From contig JADMKP010000001.1 of NCBI GenBank assembly GCA_015478775.1, positions 62,001-126,000 on the forward strand: 64,000 bases of DNA, read 5' to 3'. The notes beneath the pieces are model-generated. The model was given only the letters and a program-made list of their open reading frames with translations. It had not been told where the DNA came from and did not search any database. Source of the DNA: Fermentimonas sp. (GTDB taxonomy: Bacteria > Bacteroidota > Bacteroidia > Bacteroidales > Dysgonomonadaceae). Below, piece by piece: positions 17,850 through 27,702 of the stretch (positions are counted from its first letter, which is position 1; every line of letters starts with the position of its first letter). A program made the translations under genes and the position numbers.

Positions 17850-20800
17850 TTAAAAGTTTAGAGTTATTCCACCAGAAACAGTCCTCATAGGAGAATAATA
17901 AGTGGCATTGGTTGTAGTATCATAAGATTGACGTGGATCAAACCCTTTACGCTTAGACCAATAATACACATTTTCAGCAGAAGCATATATACGTATAGAG
18001 TTTATATGTGCTTTTTTAGTTAATTTCGCTGGTAGAGTATAGCCAAGATTAATATTCTCAACATTTAGATAGCTAGCATCTGTTAGAAACCTAGTTGATG
18101 ATCCTGCACTGTATATGTCACCAAACATGAATCTAGGTATATCATTCGATTGGTTTTCAGGTGTCCATGATTTTAAAACATCAGCGTGAAAGTTGTATCC
18201 TGTACTAGAACCTGTTGGTGATGACATAAACCTTGCATAAGTTGAATCATATTGCTTACCACCTATTTGATAAGATAGATTGACATTAAAATCAAAACCA
18301 TAAGCTCTAAGAGTTGTTCCAAATCCTCCAAACAAGTTTGGAACAGAAGATTCATTAGTTACATAATAATCACCATCGGCATATAAATTAGTGGTTTCAC
18401 GTCCTTCAATATCGCCATCATCATTCACTATGTTTTTATACCATAATGACTCACCATCTTCATTAACACCAGCAAAATCTTTTAATCTCCAAGTATAAAT
18501 AGAAACATCTTCACTTATAAAGAAGTTACCACTTGCATATCCTTTATATTCATTAGCTGATGAATCATATAAAGATGCAGTTTTCTTATCTTCATGTAGT
18601 TTTGTTATACGATTTTTTAGAGTAGAAACGTTTAAGTTCACATCCCATGATAAATCTCTCATTTTGATAATATTTGCACCAAGTTCCAACTCAAAACCTC
18701 TATTATACATATCACCAATGTTATCAAAGTAGCTAGAATAACCTAATGATGGCGCAACGGAGAATGAGAATAACATGTCAGTTGTCTTACGGTTATAAAA
18801 CTCCAAACTACCATGAATACGATTAAATAATGAAAACTCAGTCCCAATATTAAAGTTAGCATTTGTTTCCCACGTGATGTCTTCAGTTCCTTTTGACTCA
18901 AAAGAAGTTCCTATCTCACCGTCTGAGTTTTGTATATTAAATACGTCTGTATAACGATAGCGTCCAATTGCATCATTACCCTGCATACCATAAGAAGCTT
19001 TTAGCTTCAACTCATCTACCCAGTCAACATTAAACCAGTCTTCTTGATTTATAAGCCATGCACTACCTAACGACCAAAAGTTACCCCAGCGATGATCTGG
19101 ATGAAATTTTGATGAGGCATCTCTACGATATGATCCAGAAGCAAAAATTCTGTTATCATAATTATATTGTAAGCGTGTAAAATAACCTTCGTTATTGTCG
19201 CGATTTATAAAAGAATTGGCCGACTGCTCATCTAATATAGCTCCCCCAAGTTCTTTATTAGTTTGCGAAAACATTTTCGATTTGCTTCCACTCAACTCAT
19301 AGTAAGCATAGTTATAATATTCATGACCTAAAAGAATATCAAAGTTGTTCACAGAATTGAATGTAGTAGAATAACTCAATAACTGTTGTAGATTATAATC
19401 AAATGTTCTTTCATGCCACTTAGTCACTAATCCACCGGTTGAGTCGAACTGTCCGTAATATGGATTATACACATACGTTCCTCTTGTTTCATCAAGATTA
19501 AATGAAGCATTCATGGTGAATTTTAGTTCTGGGATAAATGTAAAATCCATAAACCCACTACCTGAAGTTGCATTACCTTCTCTATGATTTGTATTTAACT
19601 GAGAGTCCATAATTGGGTTTGCATCTGATATAAATGGACGTGAAAAACCTGCGTTACCGCCATTACCATAGTCCATAATCTCAAATTCATTACTATCTTG
19701 CTTTATACTTCCATCAGGGTTTCTTACAAAAGCAGGATATATAGGAGCCATCTGAGACGTAAAAGCCCAAATATTACCAGAAGAACTACTAGATCCATTG
19801 TTGGCAAGTGCATTGTTTTCAAACTTTGCATAAGACATATTACCACCAACTTTTAACCAATCCTTAGCTTGGTAATCGGCATTTAAACGAGCAGTCAAAC
19901 GATTCAAATTTGAAGCTTTTGTAATACCTTCATTATTTAAATACCCTAGAGACATATAAAAGGTTGACTTGTCGCTACTCCCACTTACTGATAAGTTGTA
20001 CTCCTCGCGAACACCTGTTCTAGTTCCTAGATTTTCCCAATTATCAGGAGTTAAAAGATATTCTTCATTCCTATAGTTCACTAAACGACCCAATGTAGCT
20101 TCTGGATTTAACTTACCATTTAAACCAATCAGCATTTGTCCTTCTGGATACGTGTATACATTATATCCTAAACCTCCGTTAGCTTGATCACCAAATAAAT
20201 TGTTATTTGATCGTTGCCAGCTTTCAGTTGGGGTCATTCCTTGATTTTCATAATATCTTGATAAAGCACCATAATGAGTTTCATAATATTGTGCTGGGTT
20301 CTCAATAACATTATATCGTTGCAAAGCTTTAGTGTTTGATCCAAATTTTGCATCAAAAGTAATAACGGCATCACCCCCTCTTTTAGCTTTTTTAGTAGTA
20401 ATCATGATAACACCATTAGCACCTCTTGCACCATATAAAGCGTTTGAAGCTGCATCTTTCAACACAGTCATAGACTCTACATCATTTGGATTCAAATTGC
20501 TAAGATTGCCACTATATGGCGCACCATCTAAGATAATCAATGGATCATTTCCAGCATTCAGAGAGCTGAAACCACGTATCTTAATTTTCGATGTAGCACC
20601 AGGAGCACCATCATCAGAACTTAGTTGCAAACCTGGTACAGAACCTGCTAAAGCATTTGTAACACTTGTTACTTGCGACATCGAAAGTTGTTCTGAGTCA
20701 ATAACTTTTGCAGAGCCTGTAAAAGCTGATTTTTTAGCTGTACCAAATGCAACAACCATTACTTCATCTAGAAGTTCTGAGTCAAATTGCATAACAACTT

Positions 20801-21062
20801 GCATATTAGCTTGAGCAGGCAATTCCTGTGTATTCATACCTACATATGAAAAAACAAGCGTTGCATTCTCAGGAACAGACAAAACAAAGTTACCGTCAAT
20901 ATCTGTAACAGCACCTTGTGAAGTTCCTTTAACCTGTATCGTTGCACCGATCACAGTTTCACCTGCTTCGTCTAGTACAACACCTCGTACTTGTGTCTGA
21001 GCAGTAATTATCCCTATTCCCAAAAAGAAAAGAGATAAAAACATAATTAGTTTTCTTTTCAT
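17850..21062 (-). CDS. SusC/RagA-family TonB-dependent outer-membrane transporter
   Basis: A 1070-residue transporter with a signal peptide (MKRKL, cleaved after IITAQ), a carboxypeptidase-regulatory-like domain (about 23-100), a TonB-box-like EVMVVAFG, plug motifs GFSSLNAGNDPLIILDG and ALYGARGANGVIMITTK, and a long barrel ending RTVSGGITLNF. It takes up an oligomer in partnership with the SusD directly downstream. The first 100 residues are very like those of the SusC proteins at 6083-9238 and 23263-26343, while the barrels differ, so the substrates should differ. No STN domain, enzyme or regulator is associated. Confidence 0.94.
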   Translation of the reverse strand: MKRKLIMFLSLFFLGIGIITAQTQVRGVVLDEAGETVIGATIQVKGTSQGAVTDIDGNFVLSVPENATLVFSYVGMNTQELPAQANMQVVMQFDSELLDEVMVVAFGTAKKSAFTGSAKVIDSEQLSMSQVTSVTNALAGSVPGLQLSSDDGAPGATSKIKIRGFSSLNAGNDPLIILDGAPYSGNLSNLNPNDVESMTVLKDAASNALYGARGANGVIMITTKKAKRGGDAVITFDAKFGSNTKALQRYNVIENPAQYYETHYGALSRYYENQGMTPTESWQRSNNNLFGDQANGGLGYNVYTYPEGQMLIGLNGKLNPEATLGRLVNYRNEEYLLTPDNWENLGTRTGVREEYNLSVSGSSDKSTFYMSLGYLNNEGITKASNLNRLTARLNADYQAKDWLKVGGNMSYAKFENNALANNGSSSSSGNIWAFTSQMAPIYPAFVRNPDGSIKQDSNEFEIMDYGNGGNAGFSRPFISDANPIMDSQLNTNHREGNATSGSGFMDFTFIPELKFTMNASFNLDETRGTYVYNPYYGQFDSTGGLVTKWHERTFDYNLQQLLSYSTTFNSVNNFDILLGHEYYNYAYYELSGSKSKMFSQTNKELGGAILDEQSANSFINRDNNEGYFTRLQYNYDNRIFASGSYRRDASSKFHPDHRWGNFWSLGSAWLINQEDWFNVDWVDELKLKASYGMQGNDAIGRYRYTDVFNIQNSDGEIGTSFESKGTEDITWETNANFNIGTEFSLFNRIHGSLEFYNRKTTDMLFSFSVAPSLGYSSYFDNIGDMYNRGFELELGANIIKMRDLSWDVNLNVSTLKNRITKLHEDKKTASLYDSSANEYKGYASGNFFISEDVSIYTWRLKDFAGVNEDGESLWYKNIVNDDGDIEGRETTNLYADGDYYVTNESSVPNLFGGFGTTLRAYGFDFNVNLSYQIGGKQYDSTYARFMSSPTGSSTGYNFHADVLKSWTPENQSNDIPRFMFGDIYSAGSSTRFLTDASYLNVENINLGYTLPAKLTKKAHINSIRIYASAENVYYWSKRKGFDPRQSYDTTTNATYYSPMRTVSGGITLNF

Positions 21063-21221
21063 AAACTCTACTTTTTAATTAATCACTTTCATTTATTTTT
21101 TCTTGTTCAATATACATTGTGTAAATGTGTTGTTTTTTTACGGCAATTATGTGGTTCACCATAAGGTTTAATCAAAGATTAATTAACAACATTAACATTT
21201 GTATGGAAATAATCCATATTA

Positions 21222-21229
21222 CAAATATA
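21222..21229 (-). promoter_or_regulatory. -7 box (TATATTTG) upstream of second SusC
   Basis: Reads TATATTTG on the minus strand, an exact TAnnTTTG match, about 160 bases before the SusC ATG at 21062. No convincing -33 box at the usual distance. The remaining part of the 571-base gap 21063-21633 holds only AT-rich sequence and the terminator at its right end; I see no coding frame. Confidence 0.4.
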
Positions 21230-21572
21230 GACCATTTATTTTATATACATTATATTTAATACATTTTTTTACCTTATAATGTCAATTAATAGATAAAAGG
21301 TAAGATTGTTTTACACTTCCTATCTTTTAGCTAATCATTTCACCAAAACCTCTTGCACCTTTTATCAAATAATTTTAACAATCGAAACACCTAACAATCT
21401 TCTTTACATATAAAATTGGATGCAAAAGTAGGTCAATAAAAATCATTATGCAACTTTTCAGTCAATTAAATTGTATTTTTAACACCAAATCGATAACATC
21501 TATTTAAAATAGTAATTACCAATAGCACTTTGCGTTGCTAATCATTAACACTTATAGATTTTTTAATAACTC

Positions 21573-21606
21573 AAAGAGACCACCTCATCGCTGAGATAGT
21601 CTCTTT
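21573..21606 (-). terminator. Terminator of third SusCD operon
   Basis: Arms 21573-21587 and 21592-21606 pair over 15 positions including wobbles, with a four-base loop and an A/T-rich tail. It lies 28 bases downstream of the SusD stop at 21634 on the minus strand. Confidence 0.8.
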
Positions 21607-21633
21607 TTGGTTGAAATTATAAGTAGAGTTAAA

Positions 21634-23235
21634 TTAGTTCCAACCAGTATTTTGTTGTCCTGCAATCTTAGGATTAGATGTTATTTCTGATAGAGGTATA
21701 GGAAAAATATATTTTCTATCTTCGAAGTTAAATCCGGCAGTTTTAATTATTGCAGGGTCTATATTGCCGGATGCAGGATCATATGATTCAGTTTTCATAC
21801 TACCCCATGAGGCTTTATCAGGTACGCCTGGCTTTCCGTCTTTACCTTTTACAGCATATTTTGGATCATAAGTCAATCTATGTATATCTGGCCAACGTCT
21901 GCCTTCACCAAGAAACTCAATTTCGCGTTCTTGCAAAATGGCTCCCATAAGTTCATCAACATTTGCAAAAGATGAAATACTAAAATGCAAGTTACTATCT
22001 TCAAGTGCTCTATTTCGAACAGAGTTAAGTAAATCTACTGCTTTTTGTGTTACACCATTCTGCCTTGCCTCGGCCTCAGCAAAATTAAGTAAAACTTCGG
22101 CGTATCGTATAATAGGGGTCCAATCGTCCATTACTGTGCCTGCACGGTATTTCCAAGACCAATAAGCGTTAATACCACCATATAGAGATCTTTTTAATAG
22201 TTGTTCACGTCTTAAATCACTCTCATGCCAGAAGTCGGCATTTATAATTAACGGACTAACAGCTACAAGGCTTCGTACTGTAAAATAGAACTGCGAAAGT
22301 GATCCATTGTTTGTAGCATTATCAAGAGCGCTATTTTCAATTGAAAATATCGACTCAGTATTACCACTGTTATTTACAAATGGTCCTTCAGGTTGAGCTG
22401 TTAATGCGTAAGATCCTATGGGACTTGTAAAAGGAACTGTTGCGCTTACAAGTTTATTAGATTCAGTGATTACATTTGGCCAATTTCCCATATGCTGATA
22501 TACACGTGCTTTTAATGCTATTGCAGCGCCTTTTGTAGCACGAGATATTTTTAAATCTCCAGCGCGTGAAGCCACAAGGTGTTGTTCAGCATATTCTAAG
22601 TCATCTAATATTTGTGCATATGTTGCAGCATTTGTTGCCCTTCCTGCTTCTTTAGCTTCTTCAACCTTTTCAATAGTATTTATAGGCACAGTGCTTATCG
22701 GTACTCCGTAATGAGAAGCATCAGCAGTTGCTTCATAAGGCATAGCAAAGAAAACAAGAAGTTCGTGCAAACCTAATGCTCTTAGAAAACGAACTTCTGC
22801 TTCACCATCAGCAGCTTTTTCTGGAGACATAACCCCATTTTCTGCTGCAGTTCTTAATCCTTCAATTACTATATTAATTTTGTTTATCATTTGATAAGTA
22901 CACTCCCAGTGCGCTTGTCCGTTAGGCGAAGAAACTGTATAGTCGGCATTATAAGTAACAGCGAAAAACTGTTGTACGTTAATCATGTTTTCACCTTTCA
23001 TGTCACCTTGCTGTACTGTTGCAGCACCAAATGGATATCCTCTTCTTTGATCATTACCCGGATAATAACCACTCTGCGCCGCGTCATAACAGCCTACAAT
23101 CGCTAACTCACATCTGTCGGCAGTTGCAAATGCTACACTATATGGAACTGCATCTTTCTGATCTAAATTTATTGCCTGATCAGTACAGCTGAACAACAAT
23201 GCTAGACAGAATAAAATTGATAATATATTTTTCAT
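21634..23235 (-). CDS. SusD/RagB-family surface nutrient-binding lipoprotein
   Basis: The product has 533 residues and a short lipoprotein signal ending in Cys17 (LLFSC). Core SusD features include AEVRFLRALGLHELLVFFAMPYE near 147-170, KGAAIALKARVYQHMGNW near 237-254, and a C-terminal RYAEVLLNFAEAEAR helix followed by QEREIEFLGEGRRWPDIHRL and an IPLSEITSNPK end typical of RagB/SusD. It is second and last in its operon, 27 bases after SusC; unlike the other two loci there is no extra lipoprotein. Substrate unknown. Confidence 0.92.
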   Translation of the reverse strand: MKNILSILFCLALLFSCTDQAINLDQKDAVPYSVAFATADRCELAIVGCYDAAQSGYYPGNDQRRGYPFGAATVQQGDMKGENMINVQQFFAVTYNADYTVSSPNGQAHWECTYQMINKINIVIEGLRTAAENGVMSPEKAADGEAEVRFLRALGLHELLVFFAMPYEATADASHYGVPISTVPINTIEKVEEAKEAGRATNAATYAQILDDLEYAEQHLVASRAGDLKISRATKGAAIALKARVYQHMGNWPNVITESNKLVSATVPFTSPIGSYALTAQPEGPFVNNSGNTESIFSIENSALDNATNNGSLSQFYFTVRSLVAVSPLIINADFWHESDLRREQLLKRSLYGGINAYWSWKYRAGTVMDDWTPIIRYAEVLLNFAEAEARQNGVTQKAVDLLNSVRNRALEDSNLHFSISSFANVDELMGAILQEREIEFLGEGRRWPDIHRLTYDPKYAVKGKDGKPGVPDKASWGSMKTESYDPASGNIDPAIIKTAGFNFEDRKYIFPIPLSEITSNPKIAGQQNTGWN

Positions 23236-23262
23236 ATTATAATCATGTTTTTTTACTTATTC

Positions 23263-26200
23263 TTAAAAACCAATATTTAATCCAATAAGGAATGTTCTTT
23301 GTTGTGGATTGCCATTCCAATCAACGCCCGGAACAACAGTATATCCTTCTGGATCTAACCCAGTGTATTTTGTGAAAGTAGCTAAATTTTGAGCTTGCAA
23401 ATAAATTCTAGCTTTTTCTATCCACAACATAGAACTAATATTTTTTGGCAAATTGTAACCTATAGAAAGGTTTTGAAGTTTAAGAAAATCTCCATCTTCT
23501 ATCCAGCGTGATGTTCCTTCACCCGTACGGTTTATAAATCCACCTTTGCCATACCATAGTTTTGGTACATCGCCATTGCCTGGATTAGCTTCACTTTGCC
23601 AACGATCTAATATTTCTGTACTGCTATTTGTAAAGCCTTGATCCAGCATGTCTCTGCGAGTAACATTTGCAATTTTATTTCCTCCCGAAAAGCGCACGAA
23701 AACATTCAAGTCAAAATTCTTATATGTAAATGTATTATCCCAACCTCCAAACCAAGTAGGTAATGAATTTCCAAGAATCACTTTATCTTCCTCAACTAGG
23801 TTAAGACGCTCATCTAATTCTCCTGGATCGTTAGGGTTATAAACATAATATACCGAGTTTGTAATATTGCCCTGAACAATGGAGCCATCCTTTTTATAAT
23901 ACATTGGATTACCATTCTTTGCATTTACTCCTGCATATTTATATCCCCATAATGCATTCACAGCCTCTCCTTCACGAAGTATGTAATGTTCATATGGGAT
24001 ATCATTTACCAATGTTACAACCTCACTTTTTTGCGTGGAGAAATTAAATGCTGTTTTCCAGATGAAGTCTTTATTCTGAATAATATTACCTCCAATTTCT
24101 AACTCTATACCACTGTTTGCAATTTCTCCATAATTTTGTGCAATCCTGTTCCATGGAATACCTAGTGATGGCGGAGTGGGCACATCAAGCACGATATCAC
24201 TATTGTCTTTTTGCCAATAAGCAAAAACCAGATTAAATCTATTTTGCAAGAATGCAGCATCGAAACCAAAATCTAGAATTTTCTGTTTTTCCCATCTCAA
24301 AGCGGGATTCCCAGCTTGATAGTATGCGATACCGGGCTGATCTCCATATTTTTGACCTGCAAATATATCTTGAAACATAAAATCTCCCGAGAGTCTATCA
24401 TTACCTACCTCCGCAAAGCTGCCTCTTAAACGAAAATCGCTAACGATATCATTAATAGGGCTTTTACTCCAAAAGTCCATTGCAGAGATTCTAATTGCTG
24501 CCGAACCACCATAAAATGTACCCCATCGGTTATCTTTGTGAAGGTTAGAGATTCCGTCACGACGAACAGATCCACCTAAATAAAAAATACTATTATAGTT
24601 GTAATTAGCACGAAAAATATATGATGCTAATCCGTTGGTGGTTACGCTACCACCCGAACTTTGAGTTACATATGTGTCGGAGATAATTTCATCAACAAAA
24701 AATGGATCAGAAAAATCACGTGCACCTGCTGTAAAACGATTATAAGTGTAATTTGTCCATTCTGCAACTGCTGTGGCATCTAAATTATGTGATCCAAATG
24801 ATTTGTTTACACTTAGTATATTCTGAAAATTCCAGCGTTGCCTTTTAAGAGATGACCTGTTTACTAAACCTTTATAACCAAACCCATCTCCCGACTCGGG
24901 CTTCCAAACATAACTATCGTCCATTAAATTTACGTCGGCTCCAACCAACATTCTGTACATAAGCCAGCTTGCAGGTTTAATATCAATATTTGCGGTTGGC
25001 AACAATCTATAAGAAGTGTTAGATTGTTTATTGTTTTTTAAAACCCATACGATATTAGGAATGGTGTTTTCAATGGTACGATTGTTGGGACCTTTTGCCA
25101 AAGATTTACGGTCGTTTGCATCTATATTAAAGCCTGTAGGATCATCAGGATTATATACAGCTACGTTAGGCAGCATCCTGGAACTGGCATACATATTGTC
25201 ACTAATGGAGTTAGTGCCTTTTACCGGACCGGTGTTAACCTGATTTGAAGCGTTAAGTGAAAAACCTGCAGTTACATAATCTTTCAAGAATTTATGTTCT
25301 GCTCTCGCATAAAATGTATAACGACTGTATTCATTGTTTATAGCCAAGCCTTTTTGATCGGTATATCCTGCGGAAAGAAAATACTGTGTTTGAGGTGTAG
25401 CACCAGATATTGAAACTGTATGACTATGTTGAAAACCTGTTCTAAATACATGGTCATACCAATTGGTATCTGTACCATTGGCGTCCATACTTGCCTGTGG
25501 ATTCCCCGCAGAATTAGTATATTTTTCATTTGCAATTGTAACAAATTCTTCTGCATTAAGTAAATCATAAAGTTTTGAAGCTTTAGACCAACCCATCCAT
25601 GAGTCGTATGATATTTTTGCAGCTCCTTGTTTTCCTTGCTTTGTAGTAATCAAAACCACTCCATTTGCAGCACGTGAACCATAGATAGCAGTTGCAGCTC
25701 CATCTTTTAAAATCTCGAATGATTCAATATCAGATGGATTTATATCTGCAAGCGCATTATTATTAGAATAAGAGTAACCAACGTTTCCTGATGTTACAGG
25801 AACACCGTTTATTACGTAAAGGGGAGCACTTGATGAAGATATAGTTCCAACACCTCTTATTATTACTCTTGGTGGTTGAGTAACATCTCCTGAAGGTGCG
25901 ATTACTTGTACGCCCGAAGCTCTACCCGCCAGTTGTTGCATAAAACTAGGCGATGCTTTTGATGATAAATCATCACCCTTGATTTGAGAAATGGAACTGG
26001 TTACATCTCTCTTCCTTTGTGTTCCGTAACCTACTACAACAATTTCATCTAAAAGTTCGGTATCACTTGTTAATGTAACCATAACTTGAGCAGTAACAGG
26101 AACCTCTTCAGTTACATATCCAACGTAAGAAACTACAAGTGTCCCTCCCGTTGGGGCAGTAAGTAAAAAATTTCCATCAATATCGGTAACGGTACCCTGA

Positions 26201-26343
26201 TATGTGCCTTTTATTAGGATAGTAGCACCTATCACCGGCTCTCCGTTGTCATCCACAATTGTTCCGCGAACTTGTGTTTGAGCCATTACAAGCCCTATCC
26301 CAACAAAGAGAAGAGCTAAAAGAATTGTTAGTTTTCTTTTCAT
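23263..26343 (-). CDS. SusC/RagA-family TonB-dependent outer-membrane transporter
   Basis: Encodes 1026 residues: signal peptide (to about residue 21, VMAQ), carboxypeptidase-regulatory-like domain (24-100), TonB-box-like EIVVVGYGTQRKRDVTSS, plug with VIIRGVGTISSSSAPLYVING and AIYGSRAANGVVLITTK, then barrel ending RTFLIGLNIGF. The VVGYGTQ and QLAGRASGVQV stretches are typical of polysaccharide-type SusC proteins. It works with the SusD encoded 27 bases downstream. No degradative enzyme or regulator adjoins, so the cargo is unassigned. Confidence 0.94.
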   Translation of the reverse strand: MKRKLTILLALLFVGIGLVMAQTQVRGTIVDDNGEPVIGATILIKGTYQGTVTDIDGNFLLTAPTGGTLVVSYVGYVTEEVPVTAQVMVTLTSDTELLDEIVVVGYGTQRKRDVTSSISQIKGDDLSSKASPSFMQQLAGRASGVQVIAPSGDVTQPPRVIIRGVGTISSSSAPLYVINGVPVTSGNVGYSYSNNNALADINPSDIESFEILKDGAATAIYGSRAANGVVLITTKQGKQGAAKISYDSWMGWSKASKLYDLLNAEEFVTIANEKYTNSAGNPQASMDANGTDTNWYDHVFRTGFQHSHTVSISGATPQTQYFLSAGYTDQKGLAINNEYSRYTFYARAEHKFLKDYVTAGFSLNASNQVNTGPVKGTNSISDNMYASSRMLPNVAVYNPDDPTGFNIDANDRKSLAKGPNNRTIENTIPNIVWVLKNNKQSNTSYRLLPTANIDIKPASWLMYRMLVGADVNLMDDSYVWKPESGDGFGYKGLVNRSSLKRQRWNFQNILSVNKSFGSHNLDATAVAEWTNYTYNRFTAGARDFSDPFFVDEIISDTYVTQSSGGSVTTNGLASYIFRANYNYNSIFYLGGSVRRDGISNLHKDNRWGTFYGGSAAIRISAMDFWSKSPINDIVSDFRLRGSFAEVGNDRLSGDFMFQDIFAGQKYGDQPGIAYYQAGNPALRWEKQKILDFGFDAAFLQNRFNLVFAYWQKDNSDIVLDVPTPPSLGIPWNRIAQNYGEIANSGIELEIGGNIIQNKDFIWKTAFNFSTQKSEVVTLVNDIPYEHYILREGEAVNALWGYKYAGVNAKNGNPMYYKKDGSIVQGNITNSVYYVYNPNDPGELDERLNLVEEDKVILGNSLPTWFGGWDNTFTYKNFDLNVFVRFSGGNKIANVTRRDMLDQGFTNSSTEILDRWQSEANPGNGDVPKLWYGKGGFINRTGEGTSRWIEDGDFLKLQNLSIGYNLPKNISSMLWIEKARIYLQAQNLATFTKYTGLDPEGYTVVPGVDWNGNPQQRTFLIGLNIGF

Positions 26344-26444
26344 TTACACAGTTTTTTATTTATAAATATGAAAAAAGGGGAAAAATATAGTTGTCAGATA
26401 CCTTAAGATATGTTCAACTTTATTAATACTCTCACGTAATTCCG

Positions 26445-26452
26445 CAAAGATA
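26445..26452 (-). promoter_or_regulatory. -7 box (TATCTTTG) upstream of third SusC
   Basis: Minus-strand TATCTTTG matches TAnnTTTG exactly, about 100 bases before the SusC ATG at 26343. The -33 region has no clear TTTG at 19-21 bases. Confidence 0.45.
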
Positions 26453-26579
26453 TATTAATTTTCCTTTCTGTGGTTACAATTCATCAACTATTTTCTGCAT
26501 TTCATGTTATATCGTAACACTTTTCATCATTTATACTCCAATTCATTACGCATATAAAATCTTATCTACTTATATGAGC

Positions 26580-26612
26580 CAAAAAAAGGCGACTTTTTCA
26601 AGCCACCTTTTA
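26580..26612 (-). terminator. Terminator downstream of FKBP pair
   Basis: On the minus strand, arms 26611-26600 and 26595-26584 form a 12-bp stem with two wobble pairs and a four-base loop, followed by seven T residues. It lies 29 bases after the stop of the prolyl isomerase gene at 26641. Confidence 0.8.
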
Positions 26613-26640
26613 TAAGATATTTTTGTTTGAAGAATTATCC

Positions 26641-27654
26641 TTAATTCTCTATACCTATCAATTCAACATCAAAAATTAGATTTGAATAAGGTTTGATTTC
26701 ACCTCTGTCTGCCGATCCGTAAGCTAAATCATGAGGAACATATAGTCTCCATTTTGATCCAACTGGCATAAGTTGAAGTGCTTCTGTCCATCCCGGAATT
26801 ACTTGTGTTACACCAAATACAGCAGGTTCGCCTCTTTCAACGCTGCTGTCAAAAACAGTACCGTCTATTAGAGTGCCATGATAGTGTACTTTTACCTGAT
26901 TGCTTGAAGTTGGGATTGCTCCATTTCCTTGTTTAAGAACCTCATATTGCAATCCGCTTGGAAGTGTTACAACTTCTGCTCTTTTTGCGTTTTCGGTCAT
27001 GTAAGCTTCACCTTCGGCAATGGCAGATTCGTATTGACCTTTAAGATCTTCTTCCTGACGAGCCATTTGCTCTTCTTGTGCTTTCTCAAACTCACCCTGA
27101 ACCAACTCATTTGCTTCTGCCTTACTAATTGCCAACTCTTGGTTTTTAAGAGTTGAAACTAATCCTGCTAGAAGTTGGTCTGTATTTGCTTTTGTATCTG
27201 AGTCTTCACCATATAGCATGGTGTTAAACTGTGGAAGCATTTGCTGAGAAAACTGTACACCTATGCTTAATCCGTGTGCATAAGCCGATTCTTCGTCTAA
27301 ATTAATTGCATCCTTCATACCTTTGATGAATTCATTTAATTTAGGTCCGTTGATTTTGTTTATGGAGTCAATTTTTGATTCCATTTCCGACTGTAGAGCG
27401 ATTCTCTGTGTTGAGTCGGCAGCAGCCAATCTCATCTGATAATCGTACTCAATATTTGTAGTGCTGGTTATTACACCTGCTTGTTCCAAGAACTGTGCTA
27501 ACCCCTGATCTGCCATCGAAACGCCGTATGCATATGATACGCTGTCGACAGAGTTTTTTAGAGAAGCCTTTGGTGTAGATGCTCCCCCGCAAGAAACCAT
27601 CATTACAGCCAAAACAGCTAAGATGCTGAATGTTGCTAAAATTGTCTTTTTCAT
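26641..27654 (-). CDS. FKBP-type peptidyl-prolyl isomerase, lipoprotein (FkpA/Mip-like)
   Basis: This 337-residue protein has a lipoprotein signal ending in Cys22 (MMVSC), a helical FKBP_N dimerisation region (about 30-220) with Glu/Gln-rich coiled-coil character, and a C-terminal FKBP domain (about 230-336) carrying VHYHGTLIDGTVFDSS, VIPGWTEALQLMPVG and YVPHDLAYGS. It should assist folding of secreted and outer-membrane proteins as a membrane-anchored chaperone dimer. The helical part contains two copies of a VSYAYGVSM/AYAHGLSIGVQ-like segment, suggesting an internal duplication of the N-terminal module. It follows a shorter paralogue by 48 bases. Confidence 0.9.
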   Translation of the reverse strand: MKKTILATFSILAVLAVMMVSCGGASTPKASLKNSVDSVSYAYGVSMADQGLAQFLEQAGVITSTTNIEYDYQMRLAAADSTQRIALQSEMESKIDSINKINGPKLNEFIKGMKDAINLDEESAYAHGLSIGVQFSQQMLPQFNTMLYGEDSDTKANTDQLLAGLVSTLKNQELAISKAEANELVQGEFEKAQEEQMARQEEDLKGQYESAIAEGEAYMTENAKRAEVVTLPSGLQYEVLKQGNGAIPTSSNQVKVHYHGTLIDGTVFDSSVERGEPAVFGVTQVIPGWTEALQLMPVGSKWRLYVPHDLAYGSADRGEIKPYSNLIFDVELIGIEN

Positions 27655-27702
27655 TTTCCTTTTAAATTTTATAAAACTTATTATTCTATTATTTCTTTCT
27701 TA

